Made by a program: the position numbers and the translations under genes | The notes under the pieces: model-generated | The model's database searches: none | What the model saw: only the letters and a program-made list of their open reading frames with translations | What the model was told of the DNA's origin: nothing | Shown: piece after piece, positions 10,441 to 21,587 of the stretch | How the letters are laid out: every line of letters begins with the position of its first letter | Numbering within the stretch: the stretch's first letter is position 1 | DNA from: Cepaea nemoralis | Lineage: Eukaryota > Mollusca > Gastropoda > Stylommatophora > Helicidae | DNA: 64,000 nucleotides | Reading direction: 5' to 3' | NCBI GenBank assembly: GCA_014155875.1 | Contig: JACEFZ010015078.1 | Location: 33,783-97,782 of the forward strand

Positions 10441-11459
10441 TCATTGCACATCGAACCATTCAGTCCATAAGTGCTCGGATCCCCTCCTCAGCAAATCCAG
10501 CAGCGTGTAGCAGCTAACGACACCAGTTCTGTGTTGGTTTATCAGTCTTCTTTTTCTTCCTGCGTAGTGTTCTTGTTTGGCCACCCCTCTTTTAATTTGC
10601 AGTTCTCGCAGTCTGGCCATGGTTGTATATTCACATTCATCACTTGGTTCTCGCAAAAGTCTTACTTCTCGTAGAGAATTCAGAATGTCAGCCTGGTCCA
10701 TGGCGCGTCCGACCTCCACAGTAGCCTTACCTGCGAGCTTGTCAGCCCGCTCATTCCCGTGTATTCCCGCATGCCCTGGCACGAAGATGAAACTAATATT
10801 TGCCAGCCGAGACCGCTCCAGAGACAGCAACCATTCTCTTCGGATCCACCCCATCTCTATCCTCTTGAGCATGCACATTGAGTCGCTAAGGAAACATGCC
10901 CTAGTGATTGTCTGTGTCTCGAGCCATGTTATTGCTTTACTTACTGCCATGACTTCCATAGTCAGGCTACTTGTGGTCTCAGCAAAAGCACCAGTCCTCC
11001 TTCACAATTCTCCCTCCGACCTGAGCCGTAAAGGCGCATGAGCTTCTCACATGTCGGACGACCGACTCATCTGTGTAGATGACAGCATCATCGTCTAGCG
11101 AATTCTCTGAAATTAACGCTTGTACTTCCTCCACAGCAGCCGGGTTTTCTTGTCTGCATTTTCTGTCTAGTTGGATGCAAACTGAAAAGGATGTGCAGAA
11201 ATCTGTTGGCACTTGTACCCACTCCTCGCCAGGTTCTAAGTCTTCAAGTGAACACACCTGTTGAAGAATGTCTTCGGCTTGACTCATCCACGACCGTCCT
11301 CTTTATAACCTGCTGCCCTTCACCTTCGTAATTCCACTATGCAGTGGATGTTGTGTGTTTGCGTTAACTCTGAGGTAGGCGCATGCTCTGCAAACTTGTA
11401 TTCTGTCTTCAATGGTTGGAAAATCAAGAAGGTAGCGCATCGCCCTGCATATACGATGT
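10441..11459 (-). pseudogene. LINE A C-terminus: RT end and RNase H (minus strand)
   Basis: Read from 11459 downward, the first part resembles the RT thumb (CRAMRYLLDFPTIEDRIQ, near 11450-11395). A linker follows (SWMSQAEDILQQVCSLE, near 11290-11240), then RNase H with VIYTDES near 11090 and FVPGHAGIHGNERADKLAG near 10770. Stops and frameshifts separate these parts. The first RNase H motif has TDES where the better copy at 28532 has TDGS. The fragment meets an oppositely oriented LINE A copy head to head at about 11459. Confidence 0.8.
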
Positions 11460-12288
11460 GGCGACTTGAATGTACGAAACAGAGACTGGGACAATACCGG
11501 GGGAAACCGACAGGGAAATGCCCTTGCAGAAGCCATGGTGGATTCAGAATTAGTCTGCATAAACGATGGGAGGCCAACTAGAATGGGGATGAGACCTGGT
11601 GATGTGGACACGACTATTGACCTGACATTTGTTACCCAGTCGGCAGTATTGAATGTTAAATGGACTATCCTGTGTGATCATGGGAGTGACCATCTACCCT
11701 GTTCACTATTGATTTCTAAGTCCAACAAGACCAACGCTGTTAGAGCACCTCAGCCCTTTAAATATGAGAGGGAATACACCCTTATGGGTCGTCTCAGATA
11801 GAGGGCATGCAGTGTCACTAGCAAACCTACTTATGTGCAGCCTCCTTGGTGGACCTCCGAGGTAGAACGTGCATGGAAATCCAAGAGAGCAGCAGTTAAA
11901 CAGTTACAGAAAGTGCGGCGGACACCCCAAAGCTCACAAGAGGAAATGGAGAAAGCTTCGCAAGAAAAGAAAGCCAAGGTGGAGGAATTCAAGCGCTGTG
12001 CAACAGAGCCCATAAGAGCGAAAAAGGAACACTTTATGAATGAGATTAGAGGAGATAAAACACAGGGAAATTTCTGCAAATTGCATAGACAGATGGAAAG
12101 GAAAGATCGTCCTGCCACAGTGGGTACAATATACAGAGATAGCGGTTCGCGTTTGACAATGGACAAAGAGAAAGGGGAAGCTTTCCTGCAGAGATTTAGC
12201 ACTGAAGATCAGAACGATGGGGACATCAGAGGCTAAGTTAGAAATCTATCTGGTACCATTAAAGATACCTACTGTGAGGATATCATTC
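11460..12288 (+). pseudogene. LINE A endonuclease end and linker, upstream of hAT
   Basis: The frame opens in an AP-endonuclease domain: GDLNVRNRDW near 11459, then the SDHLPC box near 11685-11700, which normally holds the catalytic Asp-His pair. A stop at about 11800 is followed by a lysine/glutamate-rich linker (11835-12236) leading into RT. The hAT transposon at 12297 interrupts it, and the reading continues at 16844. One copy of AGCTAGAC is the original target. Confidence 0.8.
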
Positions 12289-12386
12289 AGCTAGACCAGG
12301 GGTCACCAAACTTTTTTCTCGGCGGGCCGGATAACTGAAAAAATGACGAGCGCGGGCCGCATACTCATTCTGTACAATACTTGCGA

Positions 12387-12621
12387 CCGGTCTCCGTGGC
12401 GAAGGTCTTACGGACGCGGTTCGTAATCCCGTATACCCGCGTTCGAAACACAGATGCGCGCGATTTGGCAGCAGACCGCATTGCGCTGGTTTTTACGCTA
12501 TGGTATGGGTGCGGGTCGTTCAGAAAGCAATGGCAAACTACTGAACGTAAACTTGCCAAGACATCAACAACAGCAAAAAATGCTGGTGTTGACTGCAAAC
12601 GTCCTGTAAAGGATATGCAAC
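12387..12621 (+). mobile_element. SINE-A inside hAT (plus)
   Basis: This is the best-preserved SINE-A copy. It starts CCGGTCTCCGTGGCGAAGG, has the B-box-like GTTCGAAAC at 12441-12449, and ends TGTAAAGGATATGCAAC. The D2 partner is at 49131-49366. Confidence 0.7.
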
Positions 12622-12847
12622 TAACGTTAACAACACTTGCAAGCCAGAATGAACGCTCTGGGAAAAAAAGACGAATAACTAAGTTAATCATGGGTGAATG
12701 GCGTGCAATGCACACAAAAAACAAAGACAACCAACATATTTATTTACTACAAAAGGTTATCAAAGAAGGCAACGTTAGCAACAAAGATAGTTACATCAGA
12801 CCTAGTGTGCACATATCGGAATCTCACAAACTAAGCAGCAAAAAAGG

Positions 12848-14871
12848 TTAGTGAGATTTGTGAAGCTGATATTTGGCTTTCAAGATTTCATCCATGTTTG
12901 GTTTGGAATTGCAGCATCCAATCTAGAGAATTGCTTTCAATTGTTCATCAGTCAATCTAGTTCGATGTATTGATTTCACATATTTCATTTTTGAAAATGT
13001 TTGCTCACAGACATAAGTTGTTCCAAACACTGATACCATTATTTTTCCATATCCTTTACAGGACATCGCTGTCAACATCAGCATCTTTCAGCTGATTGTT
13101 GATTTCTTGGCAAGATTACGCTCAGTAGTTTGCCATTGCTTTCTGAGCAACCGGCTCACATAACCCTTAAGTTACCGACGCGGAGAGAACCGCTACCAAT
13201 TCTCGCTCACATCACGTTACTTACGAGAGTATACGGGATTACGGAGAAATTCGTGTAATCCCTAGACCAGGGAGACCGGCACTGATGCCATACCAGCGGC
13301 AAATTGCTTCAGTTTCGGAAACTCAACATCAGCTAAGCAGCGGTAAAATTCAACAAGTTTTCCTTCTCTGTGCTTCTCTTTCAACAAGTCATTTGCTTGC
13401 AAATCAGTGAGCTTCAACTGTAGTTCAACTGGCACATCATCAAGGTTACAATCAAACGGATTCTGGAACAGAAGAATGTCACTTTCAATTCTGTCAAGAT
13501 CTGAAAATCTCTCCAAACAAATGCTTCTTCAAATAACGAATAATTTTTTTTTCGGAAAATCGAGTTTGACATCTTCGGCGATTATAGCGCAAAACTCTTT
13601 GAAACAATGAAAATGAGAAACGTTTTCTCCTTCCTAGTTGTATTACAAACAATGACAGCTTTCTCCGAAATCCTTTTGATGATTCTGTAGAGATCACAGA
13701 CGAGATTATCCTTTCCCTGAAGTTTCATATTCAGATAATTCGTGTTTGATGTGATGTCGAACAAAAATGACAACTTTGACAACCAAGTAGGAACTGGCAG
13801 CTGTGGATCAGCTCTATTGTTTTCAGTGAGGAAAGCATCTATTTCGTTTCGGAGCTTGTAAAAATGAAACAGGACTTGACCGCAGCTGAGCCACACTCAC
13901 TGGTGTGTGATAAGGCAAGTCACAGAAGTCAGAATCAATTTCTTCAAGAAACGCCTTTAACTGACCGTGATTGAGTGCATATCCCCGAATGAAGTTCACA
14001 GCAAAAACGACACAAGTTATATCTACGTCTTTCCCAACAGAGTGCTTGCTGATGTATGATGCAGTGTATAAACAGAGCGCACGGAATTTTGCAAATTTTC
14101 CAACTGAGTCCTGATCTGTACCATCAGACTCTTCCAGACTCCAGTCATGTTTTTTCCTCCATCAAAACTGATTCCACTGAAGGTTATACTTTTTGCACTT
14201 CAATTAAAATGCCTTTTCCTGTTGTTGTTCCATGCATGCTGCAAACGCCTCTTCCGTTATCTAAAAGTCCAAATTGACACCACAAATGAACACGAGAAGT
14301 TGTGACGTACTCGAGAGATCAGTAGACTCATACAGCGCCAGAGAAAGCGACAACACGTTCCTAGTGTTCTCGCGTATCTGTGGCACTATGTTCTCTCCAA
14401 ATTCTTCTGTTCTTCGCACAACTGAACTTGCCGTAAGGCAGATAGTTCCAAACAAATCGGCTTTCTCAGACACAAGTCATTTGCTGCTTCCATAATACAC
14501 TCTTTGATGAAGTTGCCATCAGTAAACTGTTTTCCTCGTTCTGCCATCTTATACACAGTGTTGTAGCTTGTAAGAGTGACAGATTCATTTTCAGCAACCT
14601 TTCTCGTGAAGACATTTCTTTGAGTTTCAAAACCACGTTTCATGGACTCTTATTTCTCAGAGTGTAACTTTCCAGAAAACTTTCAATACGTTGATAGATG
14701 TTTTGTTTCGTAGTGACACCGAAGATTGTACTCTTTCAATATGGCAACACTTTAGCTGCATATTACGCAACTGGTTTTCCGGTCCTTTGTTTCCACAAAG
14801 AAGTACTTTACTCCCCATTCTTCATTGAAAACGCGACACTCGGCGTCCACTTTTCTTTTCTTAGTAGCCAT
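12848..14871 (-). pseudogene. hAT transposase (GTF2IRD2/ZBED-like), broken
   Basis: The start at 14871 (MATKKRKVDAECRVF) and the next residues up to a CVIC pair match the N-terminal BED-like zinc finger of hAT transposases annotated as GTF2IRD2-like. The body continues in three frames: near 14643-14386 (RGFETQRNVFTRK), near 13896-13582 (HFYKLRNEIDAFL, KLSFLFDI) and near 13516-13262. The C-terminal dimerisation part (CEQTFSKMKY, then RTRLTDEQLKAIL) lies near 13020-12930, and the stop is at 12848-12850. SINE-A at 13048-13280 separates the last two parts. The enzyme would cut and paste the element in the nucleus. This copy cannot make it. Confidence 0.88.
13048..13280 (-). mobile_element. SINE-A inside hAT transposase (minus)
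   Basis: On the minus strand it starts GCCGGTCTCCCTGG at 13280 and ends near TGTAAAGGATATGG at 13048. It interrupts the transposase C-terminus. The D2 partner is at 49737-49965, so this insertion predates the duplication. Confidence 0.75.
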
Positions 14872-15480
14872 AATGAAGGGTGAAGTACACGGGATCTGAA
14901 AATTAAAAAGACATTGAATTAGAAACATGATTAAAATCCTATTGACACACAAGAAAAGCAGGCGACTAGGGGTCACTGGTGAAGCCACGGCTCACCATAG
15001 GTACATATAAAGTGTATAGGTACCTATGGTAATAGAATATATCTCATAGTAAGGTTTGCAAAATATATTAATAGGGCCGGCCTAAATAAACAGCCTGGAG
15101 CAGAGTTTTTCAACCGTGGTTCCGAGATTGGCAGCCAGGTGTTCCGCCGAAACAGACCGAAATCGCCTAACTGCAACATTTCTGCCAATCTGGTTTATTA
15201 AATAAAGTAGGGCAGACGTCTTGGATCATCGCACAGAGTTCCTTGAGCAACGTAAACATTTGCGCAAGGATCTGCTCCAGCAGAAAGATTGAAAAAGCTG
15301 GCCTAACGACCAGCTCGATTACTACCTTGAATGGTGAATTCTTCTGAGCTGTAGATATTTTCGTAATAACACGAGGATTCTATGGCATTTTTTTTTTGCT
15401 ATGTTTGCTACTTTATTGGTTCTATTCACACTTGTAGTTCACTTACATATCACTGTCTAACATAGAAATCCTTGTTACAT
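14872..15480. other. hAT internal non-coding
   Basis: AT-rich sequence upstream of the transposase start. D2 lacks 14302-15476: the join at 58294-58296 uses the three-base overlap GTT. I see no gene. Confidence 0.6.
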
Positions 15481-15571
15481 ATCTATAAAATGAATGACTG
15501 GCAAAAATATTTCTGGAGCATTGGACTTGTGTTGACAGCCGGACGTATCTGGAGGGGAGGGGGGGGGAGAT

Positions 15572-15591
15572 ATGTGTGTGTGTGTGTGTGT

Positions 15592-15651
<60 letters not shown>
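15572..15651. repeat. TG dinucleotide array
   Basis: (TG)n of about 80 bases with one GAG interruption, next to a G-rich run at 15552-15570. The D2 counterpart is at 58405-58474. Frames through it encode only alternating Cys-Val or Thr-His and are not genes. Confidence 0.95.
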
Positions 15652-15654
<3 letters not shown>

Positions 15655-16194
15655 GCTCTTGAAAGCATGGTAATGTCAGAGCATAGGCGGTGCTACAACA
15701 AGCCGGGGAAGGACTTGGTATGGTGCGAAATAATTAAACATTACAATAAACAAGAACATTGGGACGCAGAGATGTTTCTAAGGCACCAGGACTGGGTTCT
15801 ATACTGGCCAAGACCTATTGACGCGTCTTCGCCGAGCGTCCTGGGCAACAGGTCCCTTCGTGGTCATGGCTAAAGTCAGTAGGATCGTTGATTTCTCCGA
15901 AGTCGGAGAGTGTCTGCCTGTACGGCGAGGTACCACCTGTCTGCACATCAATAAGCCAGACATGGGACAACTGGATACTCACGCAAACCTCAAGTCCTGT
16001 ATGACATCACACTGATGTTGGACAAGAGGACGTTTTCATCCGGCATACAGGACTTCGCGCTGAAGTTCACAGCCAGCGAACACAAGCAAGCAAGCACAAG
16101 AACACCTAGATACAATAATTTACAATTGAAAATTGTAAATTTAAGACACATAGTAGCCAGGAAGTCTCCGCACGTGTGAATCAATTAATCAATC
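15652..16194. other. Unassigned sequence inside hAT
   Basis: Shared with 58475-58955 in D2. A short frame (HWDAEMFLRHQDWVLYW) is similar in both copies, but I recognise no domain. Near 16110 lies a palindromic AATTTACAATTGAAAATTG stretch. This may be the remnant of an older insertion into the hAT element. Confidence 0.4.
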
Positions 16195-16705
16195 AGGTTC
16201 CGTCTCCACAATGAAGGTTGGCTACATTTGATCTCTAACACTGTCTCTCGCCTTGACTGTACATTATATCAGGCTGATGTTCGTCCATCTCTTGATGTTA
16301 TCTTCCCACTTGTATCGTTGTCTACCTCTTGCTCACTTGCCCTCAGCCTTGCCCTCCAGTATGGTTTTTATAAGAGTATCATGTCTTTTAACGTGGCCGA
16401 AATATTCCACTTGCCTCCTCTTTATTTCCTTCATCAACTCTCTCTTCATTCCCAGTTTTTCTAGAACCTCTGCATTTGATTGTTTTTGTTTCCACGAAAT
16501 ACGACATATTCGTCTGTATATCCACATATCCAGGGCCTCTATGCGACTTTCTAGTTGCTTGTTCAATGTCCAAGCTTCCGCGCCATACAGTAGTGTTGAA
16601 TATACGTAGCATTTGACAATTATCATTTTTAATGCGCTGTTAATTTCTCTAGATGTTAATACTGATTTTGTGTGGAGATCACCTATTATTCTAAACATAA
16701 TATTG
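16195..16705 (-). pseudogene. RTE-type LINE 3' relic (old)
   Basis: The minus-strand frame 16698-16333 encodes an RTE C-terminus: YSTLLYGAEAWTLNKQLES, then RRICRISWKQK and RQVEYFGHVKR. It ends in a GATTGATTAATTGATT tail near 16195, as expected for an RTE 3' end with short tandem repeats. In D2 the same relic has been split by a full RTE (at 59147), a small hAT element (at 62490) and LTR Element 4 (at 63052). Confidence 0.8.
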
Positions 16706-16843
16706 ACATTTAAATTGTATCACAACGCCTCGAGTTCCATACGTTATATCCAGCATTTTCGAGTACCGTTGGCGGGCCGGATGAAATGACGTCCGGGGCC
16801 GATCCGACCTGAGGGCCGTAGTTTGGTGACCCCTGAGCTAGAC

Positions 16844-17790
16844 GATGTCAAAGATGTATTGAAGAAAAAGCAAATGACACCTCACCAGGGCCCGATGGGG
16901 TTAGGTGTGCCCACATGATGGATATGAGTGATGGAGAACTTATGGAGATGGCTGCTTGCTTTAGCCTGACCATCAGGGTGACATCAGTACCCCAGGTTTG
17001 GGTGCATAGCTATTTAACACCATTTCCTAAACCAGGCAAAGATCATTCAAAGCTAAATGGATTTAGGATTATTACCCTACATAATACTTTTGACAAGGTG
17101 CTGGAGAAGATCGTTGCTGTTAAGCTTCAGGAAAATTTAGAAAGGGAAAAGCTTCCCCCCCCCCCCCCCCCCCTTTTCCCCGTAAGGTTTGGGAGGTTAC
17201 CGGCCAGGGAAAGATACTTGGTCAAATGCAGCCACTTTTGCCTACGATGTTTATGAAGGGTTCCAAAACAGACAGGAGACGACGGTGGCAGCACTCGATT
17301 TCGAGGACGCGTACAGCAGTCAGATATGATATTTTGATGTACGCTCTTATGAAGAAGAGAGTATTCCTTGGTTGGTGAATTGAATTGCAGCTGTTCTGTA
17401 TTCTCATAGCGTGGTTCTCCGGCTGGGTACATGGACCTCTGAGCCATGAATCATAGCCCCCGGACTACCACAGCGGTCAGCAGTTTCCCCTGTGCTTTTC
17501 AATGTGTATACGAGCAAGATTGCCAGCCTCGAAGCTCCAGGGGCTGGAAGGATACTCACATTTGCAGATGATGTTCTTGCATACAGGCAGAGGAGGGACA
17601 GAAATCAAACAGCTCAGGAGATGCAGGCGACACTGTACAAAGTGATGGCGTCGTTTACTGAGATGAATGCCGTCATTAACCCAGAAAAAGCGTCTGTCTT
17701 GTGATGCTCTCTGAAGAATAGGATTGTCAAAGCTGACCTCCCAAGCCTCACAATAAATGGTAGAGCTGTGAATAGAGACATGATGTGGGT
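16844..17790 (+). pseudogene. LINE A RT, continuation after hAT
   Basis: Continues the LINE A frame interrupted at 12296 (LDDVKDVLKKKQMTPHQGP near 16838-16890), then the RT fingers (WVHSYLTPFPKPGKD near 17000) and VLEKIVAVKL near 17098. A poly(C) run at 17153-17172 marks an internal deletion. The palm segment (VLFNVYTSKI near 17494, FADDVLAYRQ near 17561) follows in another frame. It is truncated at SINE-B. Confidence 0.8.
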
Positions 17791-17831
17791 ATGAAATGTG
17801 ATGAGGAAAGTAAACTGGCCACCACATTTCC

Positions 17832-18146
17832 TTGTGGACCGAGATGATCTCCGTGGTGTAGTGTTTAAACCGCTGGCCTCGCGCTCCGAAAGAAATGGGC
17901 TTGTTATGGGACACAGTGATTCGGTTCATGGGTGTCATTTTCTGGGAATCTCCTGTGGGGTCGTAGTTTGTGTGCTCTGTGCGACGCTTTTGACAGTTCC
18001 CTCTGTGGAAAGGGATTCAGCCATCTGGGATAACACCAGTTGCAATGAAATCATCCCTCTTACCTTCCAACCATATTCAATATGTCGTGGCCTAGATATT
18101 GTGAAGGCCTAACACTTCACACTCCGTCGGTAGTATATGCTGTGGG
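17832..18146 (+). mobile_element. SINE-B copy
   Basis: Third paralogous context of the tRNA-like unit described at 1812. The head reads TCTCCGTGGTGTAGTG. Boundaries are not independently defined. Confidence 0.5.
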
Positions 18147-18555
18147 ATGGTGAACCATGAGACCTGATCTGAGACTTCACTGATCATGTGGGATGGTGAA
18201 CCATGACTGGCCAAGCATACCGGTATAGAACATGATGATAATGAGTCTATCTGTGTTTGTAATAATGCTCAATGTGATATTGAGAAATGAAATACTCCTC
18301 CAGCTCACAGAATTCAAGAGTTTGATTTGTACGCTAGAGGGGTGTTTCATTTCTGGGCCGATTCTGACAACAGAAGATCAGCTAAGAAACTTTGTATGTT
18401 TTTGTATCAGAGTCTGCTGTCTGTTTATTGTTTTGTATGCTGAGGAAGGCTTTCTAGCTGCAGCCTCCATACTGTCACTTGTGATTGTGTTCTGGTAAAT
18501 CCTACCAGTTCTCCTTTTCATTGATTTACTCACTATGACTTTGCACAGAAAATAA
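18147..18555. other. Unassigned sequence
   Basis: A short partial duplication (GTGGGATGGTGAACCATGA at about 18144 and 18188) is followed by AT-rich sequence. An 88-residue frame at 18232-18498 is hydrophobic but has no recognised domain and no relative in the window. Confidence 0.35.
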
Positions 18556-19016
18556 AGGTGACTTCTGTCAGGCTAATACCAAAGATGAACAAATGTAATG
18601 TGAGACTAGGAATCTTGACCAAAAAACGACATACAAATAAAATCAGAATATTCAGTCCAAAAGATTACATTTTCAGATTTCTGTTGCCATCAAAGAATTT
18701 AAAAAAAAATTTATTCTTATTTTTTCCTTACTGTTACAGTAATGCAACGATTGCCCATAAAAGGCTAATGAACCTAGAAAATTATAAAAGACAGATTTCT
18801 TTGGTCAAGTGATGAGAAGAGAGGGATTGAAGAACATCGTGATAACTGGAAAGATCAAGCGGAAGAGATGCAGATCTAGAGAAAGTCTGCTGGATGGACT
18901 GAGATGGTGGCATAGAGGAATATCAGCAGCAGAGTTGATCCAGAATACCATTCTCCGAGATCTAGGAGAGACAAGACATATGCCAGCTGGCAGGGCACAT
19001 GATGATGGAGATTTTG
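18556..19016 (+). pseudogene. RTE-type LINE 3' relic
   Basis: Two frames (about 18740-18812 and 18809-19010) match the very end of the RTE at 62050-62400: NYKRQISLV, RREGLKNIVITGKI, then LDGLRWWHRG. It ends at GGGCACATGATGATGG, comparable to the ATG-repeat 3' end of the complete RTE. Confidence 0.75.
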
Positions 19017-19316
19017 TTTTCTTTCATCATTGAAGAAGAATCTGGTTGAAACCTTCAATTATAATAGCATGTGTCATTGTCAAGCTTTCTAGTCACTAGT
19101 TCATAAATTTGACTTCATACATTGTGTCTAATTGGCAATGAAGAGATTGGCAAAAGGAGGTGGAAGGCTATGTTATCCGGATGTCGGAGATGACCTGTGA
19201 TTCAGAAAAAAGCTGCTGCAGAACAAGGTTCAGAGACGAGCCACTACGTCATTAACTACTTAGATGTGAGCAAGTAGTCAATTCCAGACGATTCTCTCTG
19301 CTAACATTTCTGCCAT
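19017..19316. other. Unassigned sequence before the D1/D2 junction
   Basis: Non-coding, without recognised motifs. Homology with the window start begins abruptly at 19317 (TTATGAGAATATCC), making about 19316 the likely tandem-duplication junction. Confidence 0.45.
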
Positions 19317-19516
19317 TTATGAGAATATCCAAAAGAACCAAAAGGCAAAAGTGTTGCAGAGAACATCCAGAAGAAACCCAAAACTGGTACTATGTTATTA
19401 CAAAGAACACCTAGAAAGAATTAGTTCATAATAATTATTTACAAAGAACAACCATAAATAACCAATAGATTAAACTCCATTGCATACAGCATTATACATA
19501 ATACGTAAGTAAAATG

Positions 19517-19754
19517 CCGCGCTCCCTGGCCAAGTGATTAACAACGTCGTTGTTCGTAATTCGTATATTCTCCTGTGAAAAACAATTACGCGACATTTAG
19601 CAGTCGATCGCACAGCGCAGGTAACTTACGGGGGTATGTGAGCAGGTCGTTCAGAAAGCAATGGCAAACTACTGAGCATAAATCTTGCCTAGTACATCAA
19701 CAGCAGCTGAAAAATGCTGGTGTTGACTGCTACATCCTGTAAGGGATATGCAAC
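19517..19754 (+). mobile_element. SINE-A copy, D2 partner of 283-515
   Basis: Same position in the imperfect tandem repeat as the first SINE-A. It starts CCGCGCTCCCTGGCC and ends TGTAAGGGATATGCAAC. Confidence 0.65.
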
Positions 19755-20199
19755 ATTTATTGTTGAGAACGTACATAAATAACCAATAGGTGAAACTCAA
19801 TTGCAGACAGCAATATAAATAACCCTTAGGTAAAGTTTATTACAGAAAGCGTACATTAAAGGGGATTGTTTGAAGATAGCTTTCAGATTCTTAACGCGCT
19901 TTACAGTAGCTGTCTCTTCAACCTGACACATATCTTACATAAGGCAACCAATGCAGTGAACCATCCATCCATCACTGGCGTGCGACGGCCCCGTGCATCC
20001 AGCCTGGATGGGGGGGGCATCCGATTAGGGAGAGGGGGCAACACAGTGCAGTGGGAGGGGAGGAGGAATGAATTAGGGAAAGAACAATTTAGGGGCATCT
20101 AGTCAAGGGGTTGTCCCCGGACATCAAAGAACCTCTGCATGCCATTGATCCAGCATGTGCCATGCCGATAAGCATGGGCGGTCACCAAACTTGTCGATG

Positions 20200-20990
20200 G
20201 GGTTAGGTGTGCCGACATGATGGATATGAGTGATGGAGATGGCTGCTTGCTTTAGCCTGACCATCAGGGTGACATCAGTACACCCGGGTTTGGGTGCATA
20301 GCTATTTAACACCATTTCCTAAACCAGGCAAAGATCAACCAAGGCTAAATATATTTAGGATTGTTACCCTACATAATACTTTTGACAAGGTGCTGGAGAA
20401 GATCGTTGCTGTTAAGCTTCAGGAAAATTTAGAGGGAAAAGCTCCCCCCTTTCCCCGTAAGGTTTGGGAGGTTCCAAAACAAACAGGAGACGACGGTGGC
20501 AGCACTCGATTTCGAGGACGCGTACAGCAGTCAGATATGATATTTTGATGTACGCTCTTATGAAGAAGAGAGTATTCCTTGGTTGGTGAATTGAATTGCA
20601 GCTGTTATGTAATCTCATAGCGTGGTTCTCCGGCTGGGTACATGGACCTCTGAGCCATGAATCATAGCCCCGGACTACCACAGCGGTCAGCAGTTTCCCC
20701 TGTGCTTTTCAATGTGTATACGAGCAAGATTGAAATCCTCGAAGCTCCAGGGGCTGGAAGGATACTAACATTTGCAGATGATGTTCTTGCATACAGGCAG
20801 GGGAGGGACAGAAATCAAACAGCTCAGGAGATGCAGGCGACACTTGACAAAGTGATGGCGTGGTGTACAGAGATGAATGCCCAGAAAAAGCGTCTGTCTT
20901 GTGGTGCTCTCTGGAGAATAGAATTGTCAAAGCTGACCTCCCAAGCCTCACAATAAATGGCAGAGCTGTGAATAGAGACATTATGTGGGT
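20200..20990 (+). pseudogene. LINE A RT relic, D2 partner of 940-1790
   Basis: Carries the same internal deletion as 940-1790. Recognisable pieces are FPKPGKD near 20325, VLEKIVAVKLQ near 20390, GLPQRSAVSPVLFNVYTSK near 20670 and FADDVLAYRQGRD near 20774. It is followed by SINE-B. Confidence 0.7.
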
Positions 20991-21031
20991 ATGAAATGTG
21001 ATGAGGAACATAAACTGGCCACCACATCTCC

Positions 21032-21360
21032 TTGTGGACCGAGATGATCTCCGTGGTGTAGTGGTTAAACCGCCGGCCTCGCGCTCCGAAAGAAATGGGC
21101 TTGTTATTGGACACAGTGGTTCGGTTCATGGGTGTCATTTTCTGGGAGACTCCTGTGGGGCTGTAGTGTGTGTGCTCTGTGCGACGCTTTTGACAGTTCC
21201 CTCTGTGGAAAGGGATCCAGCCATCTGGGATAAAACCAGTTGCAATGAAATCATCCCTCTTACCTTCCAAACATATTCAATATGTTGTGGCCTAGAAATT
21301 GTGAAGGCCTAACACTTCACACTCCGTCGGTAGTATATGCTGTGGGACCATCTCCACTGT
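21032..21360 (+). mobile_element. SINE-B copy, D2
   Basis: Head TCTCCGTGGTGTAGTGG, then a weak B-box GGTTCATGGG near 21123. It ends near the GGTA array that begins about 21378. Confidence 0.5.
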
Positions 21361-21377
21361 ATACAGGCAGACAGAAG

Positions 21378-21540
21378 GGTAGGTAGGTAGGTAGTTAAAT
21401 ATGTAGGTAGAAAGATAGATAGATGGATGGATGGATAGCTAGATAGATAGATAGGTAGGTAGGTAGGGAGATAAACAGATAGATAGATAGATAGGTGGAT
21501 GGATAGGAATGTAGGTAGGTACATACGTAAACAGGTAGGT
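21378..21540. repeat. GGTA/GATA array, D2 (short form)
   Basis: Counterpart of the D1 array without the LINE insertions. It shows the uninterrupted order around ACAGGTAGGTAAG at 21530-21543. Confidence 0.9.
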
Positions 21541-21587
21541 AAGCAGTTAAATATTCAGACAACTAGGTAAGTATGCATGTAGGTATG

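Larger units (their letters stand above)
12297..16835 (-). mobile_element. hAT DNA transposon, D1 copy
   Basis: The element begins CAGGGGTCACCAAAC and ends GTTTGGTGACCCCTG, giving 15-base terminal inverted repeats. It is flanked by the 8-base duplication AGCTAGAC at 12289-12296 and 16836-16843; 8-base duplications are the hAT signature. Inside are a broken transposase on the minus strand, two SINE-A insertions, a long TG tract and an RTE relic. It split LINE A. The same insertion is present in D2, so it predates the segmental duplication. Confidence 0.95.
1..19316. repeat. Segmental duplication copy D1
   Basis: The sequence from position 1 aligns in order with the sequence starting at 19317: imperfect tandem repeats, SINE-A, LINE A fragment, SINE-B, GGTA array, RTE relic, TTAG array, LINE A fragments, then the hAT transposon. 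D1 is clearly paired with D2 up to about 16540. Its last part (16836-19316) would pair with sequence beyond the window. The match begins at the first base of the window, so the true left edge of D1 may lie outside. D1-only insertions are listed separately. Confidence 0.8.

Noticed and set aside
15483..15873. Frames with long Thr-His or Cys-Val runs (also 29032-29583, 30643-30831, 58191-58652)
   Set aside because: They read through TG/AC/TA microsatellites.
18232..18498. 88-residue hydrophobic frame as a host gene
   Set aside because: No domain, no splice context and no conservation could be shown.
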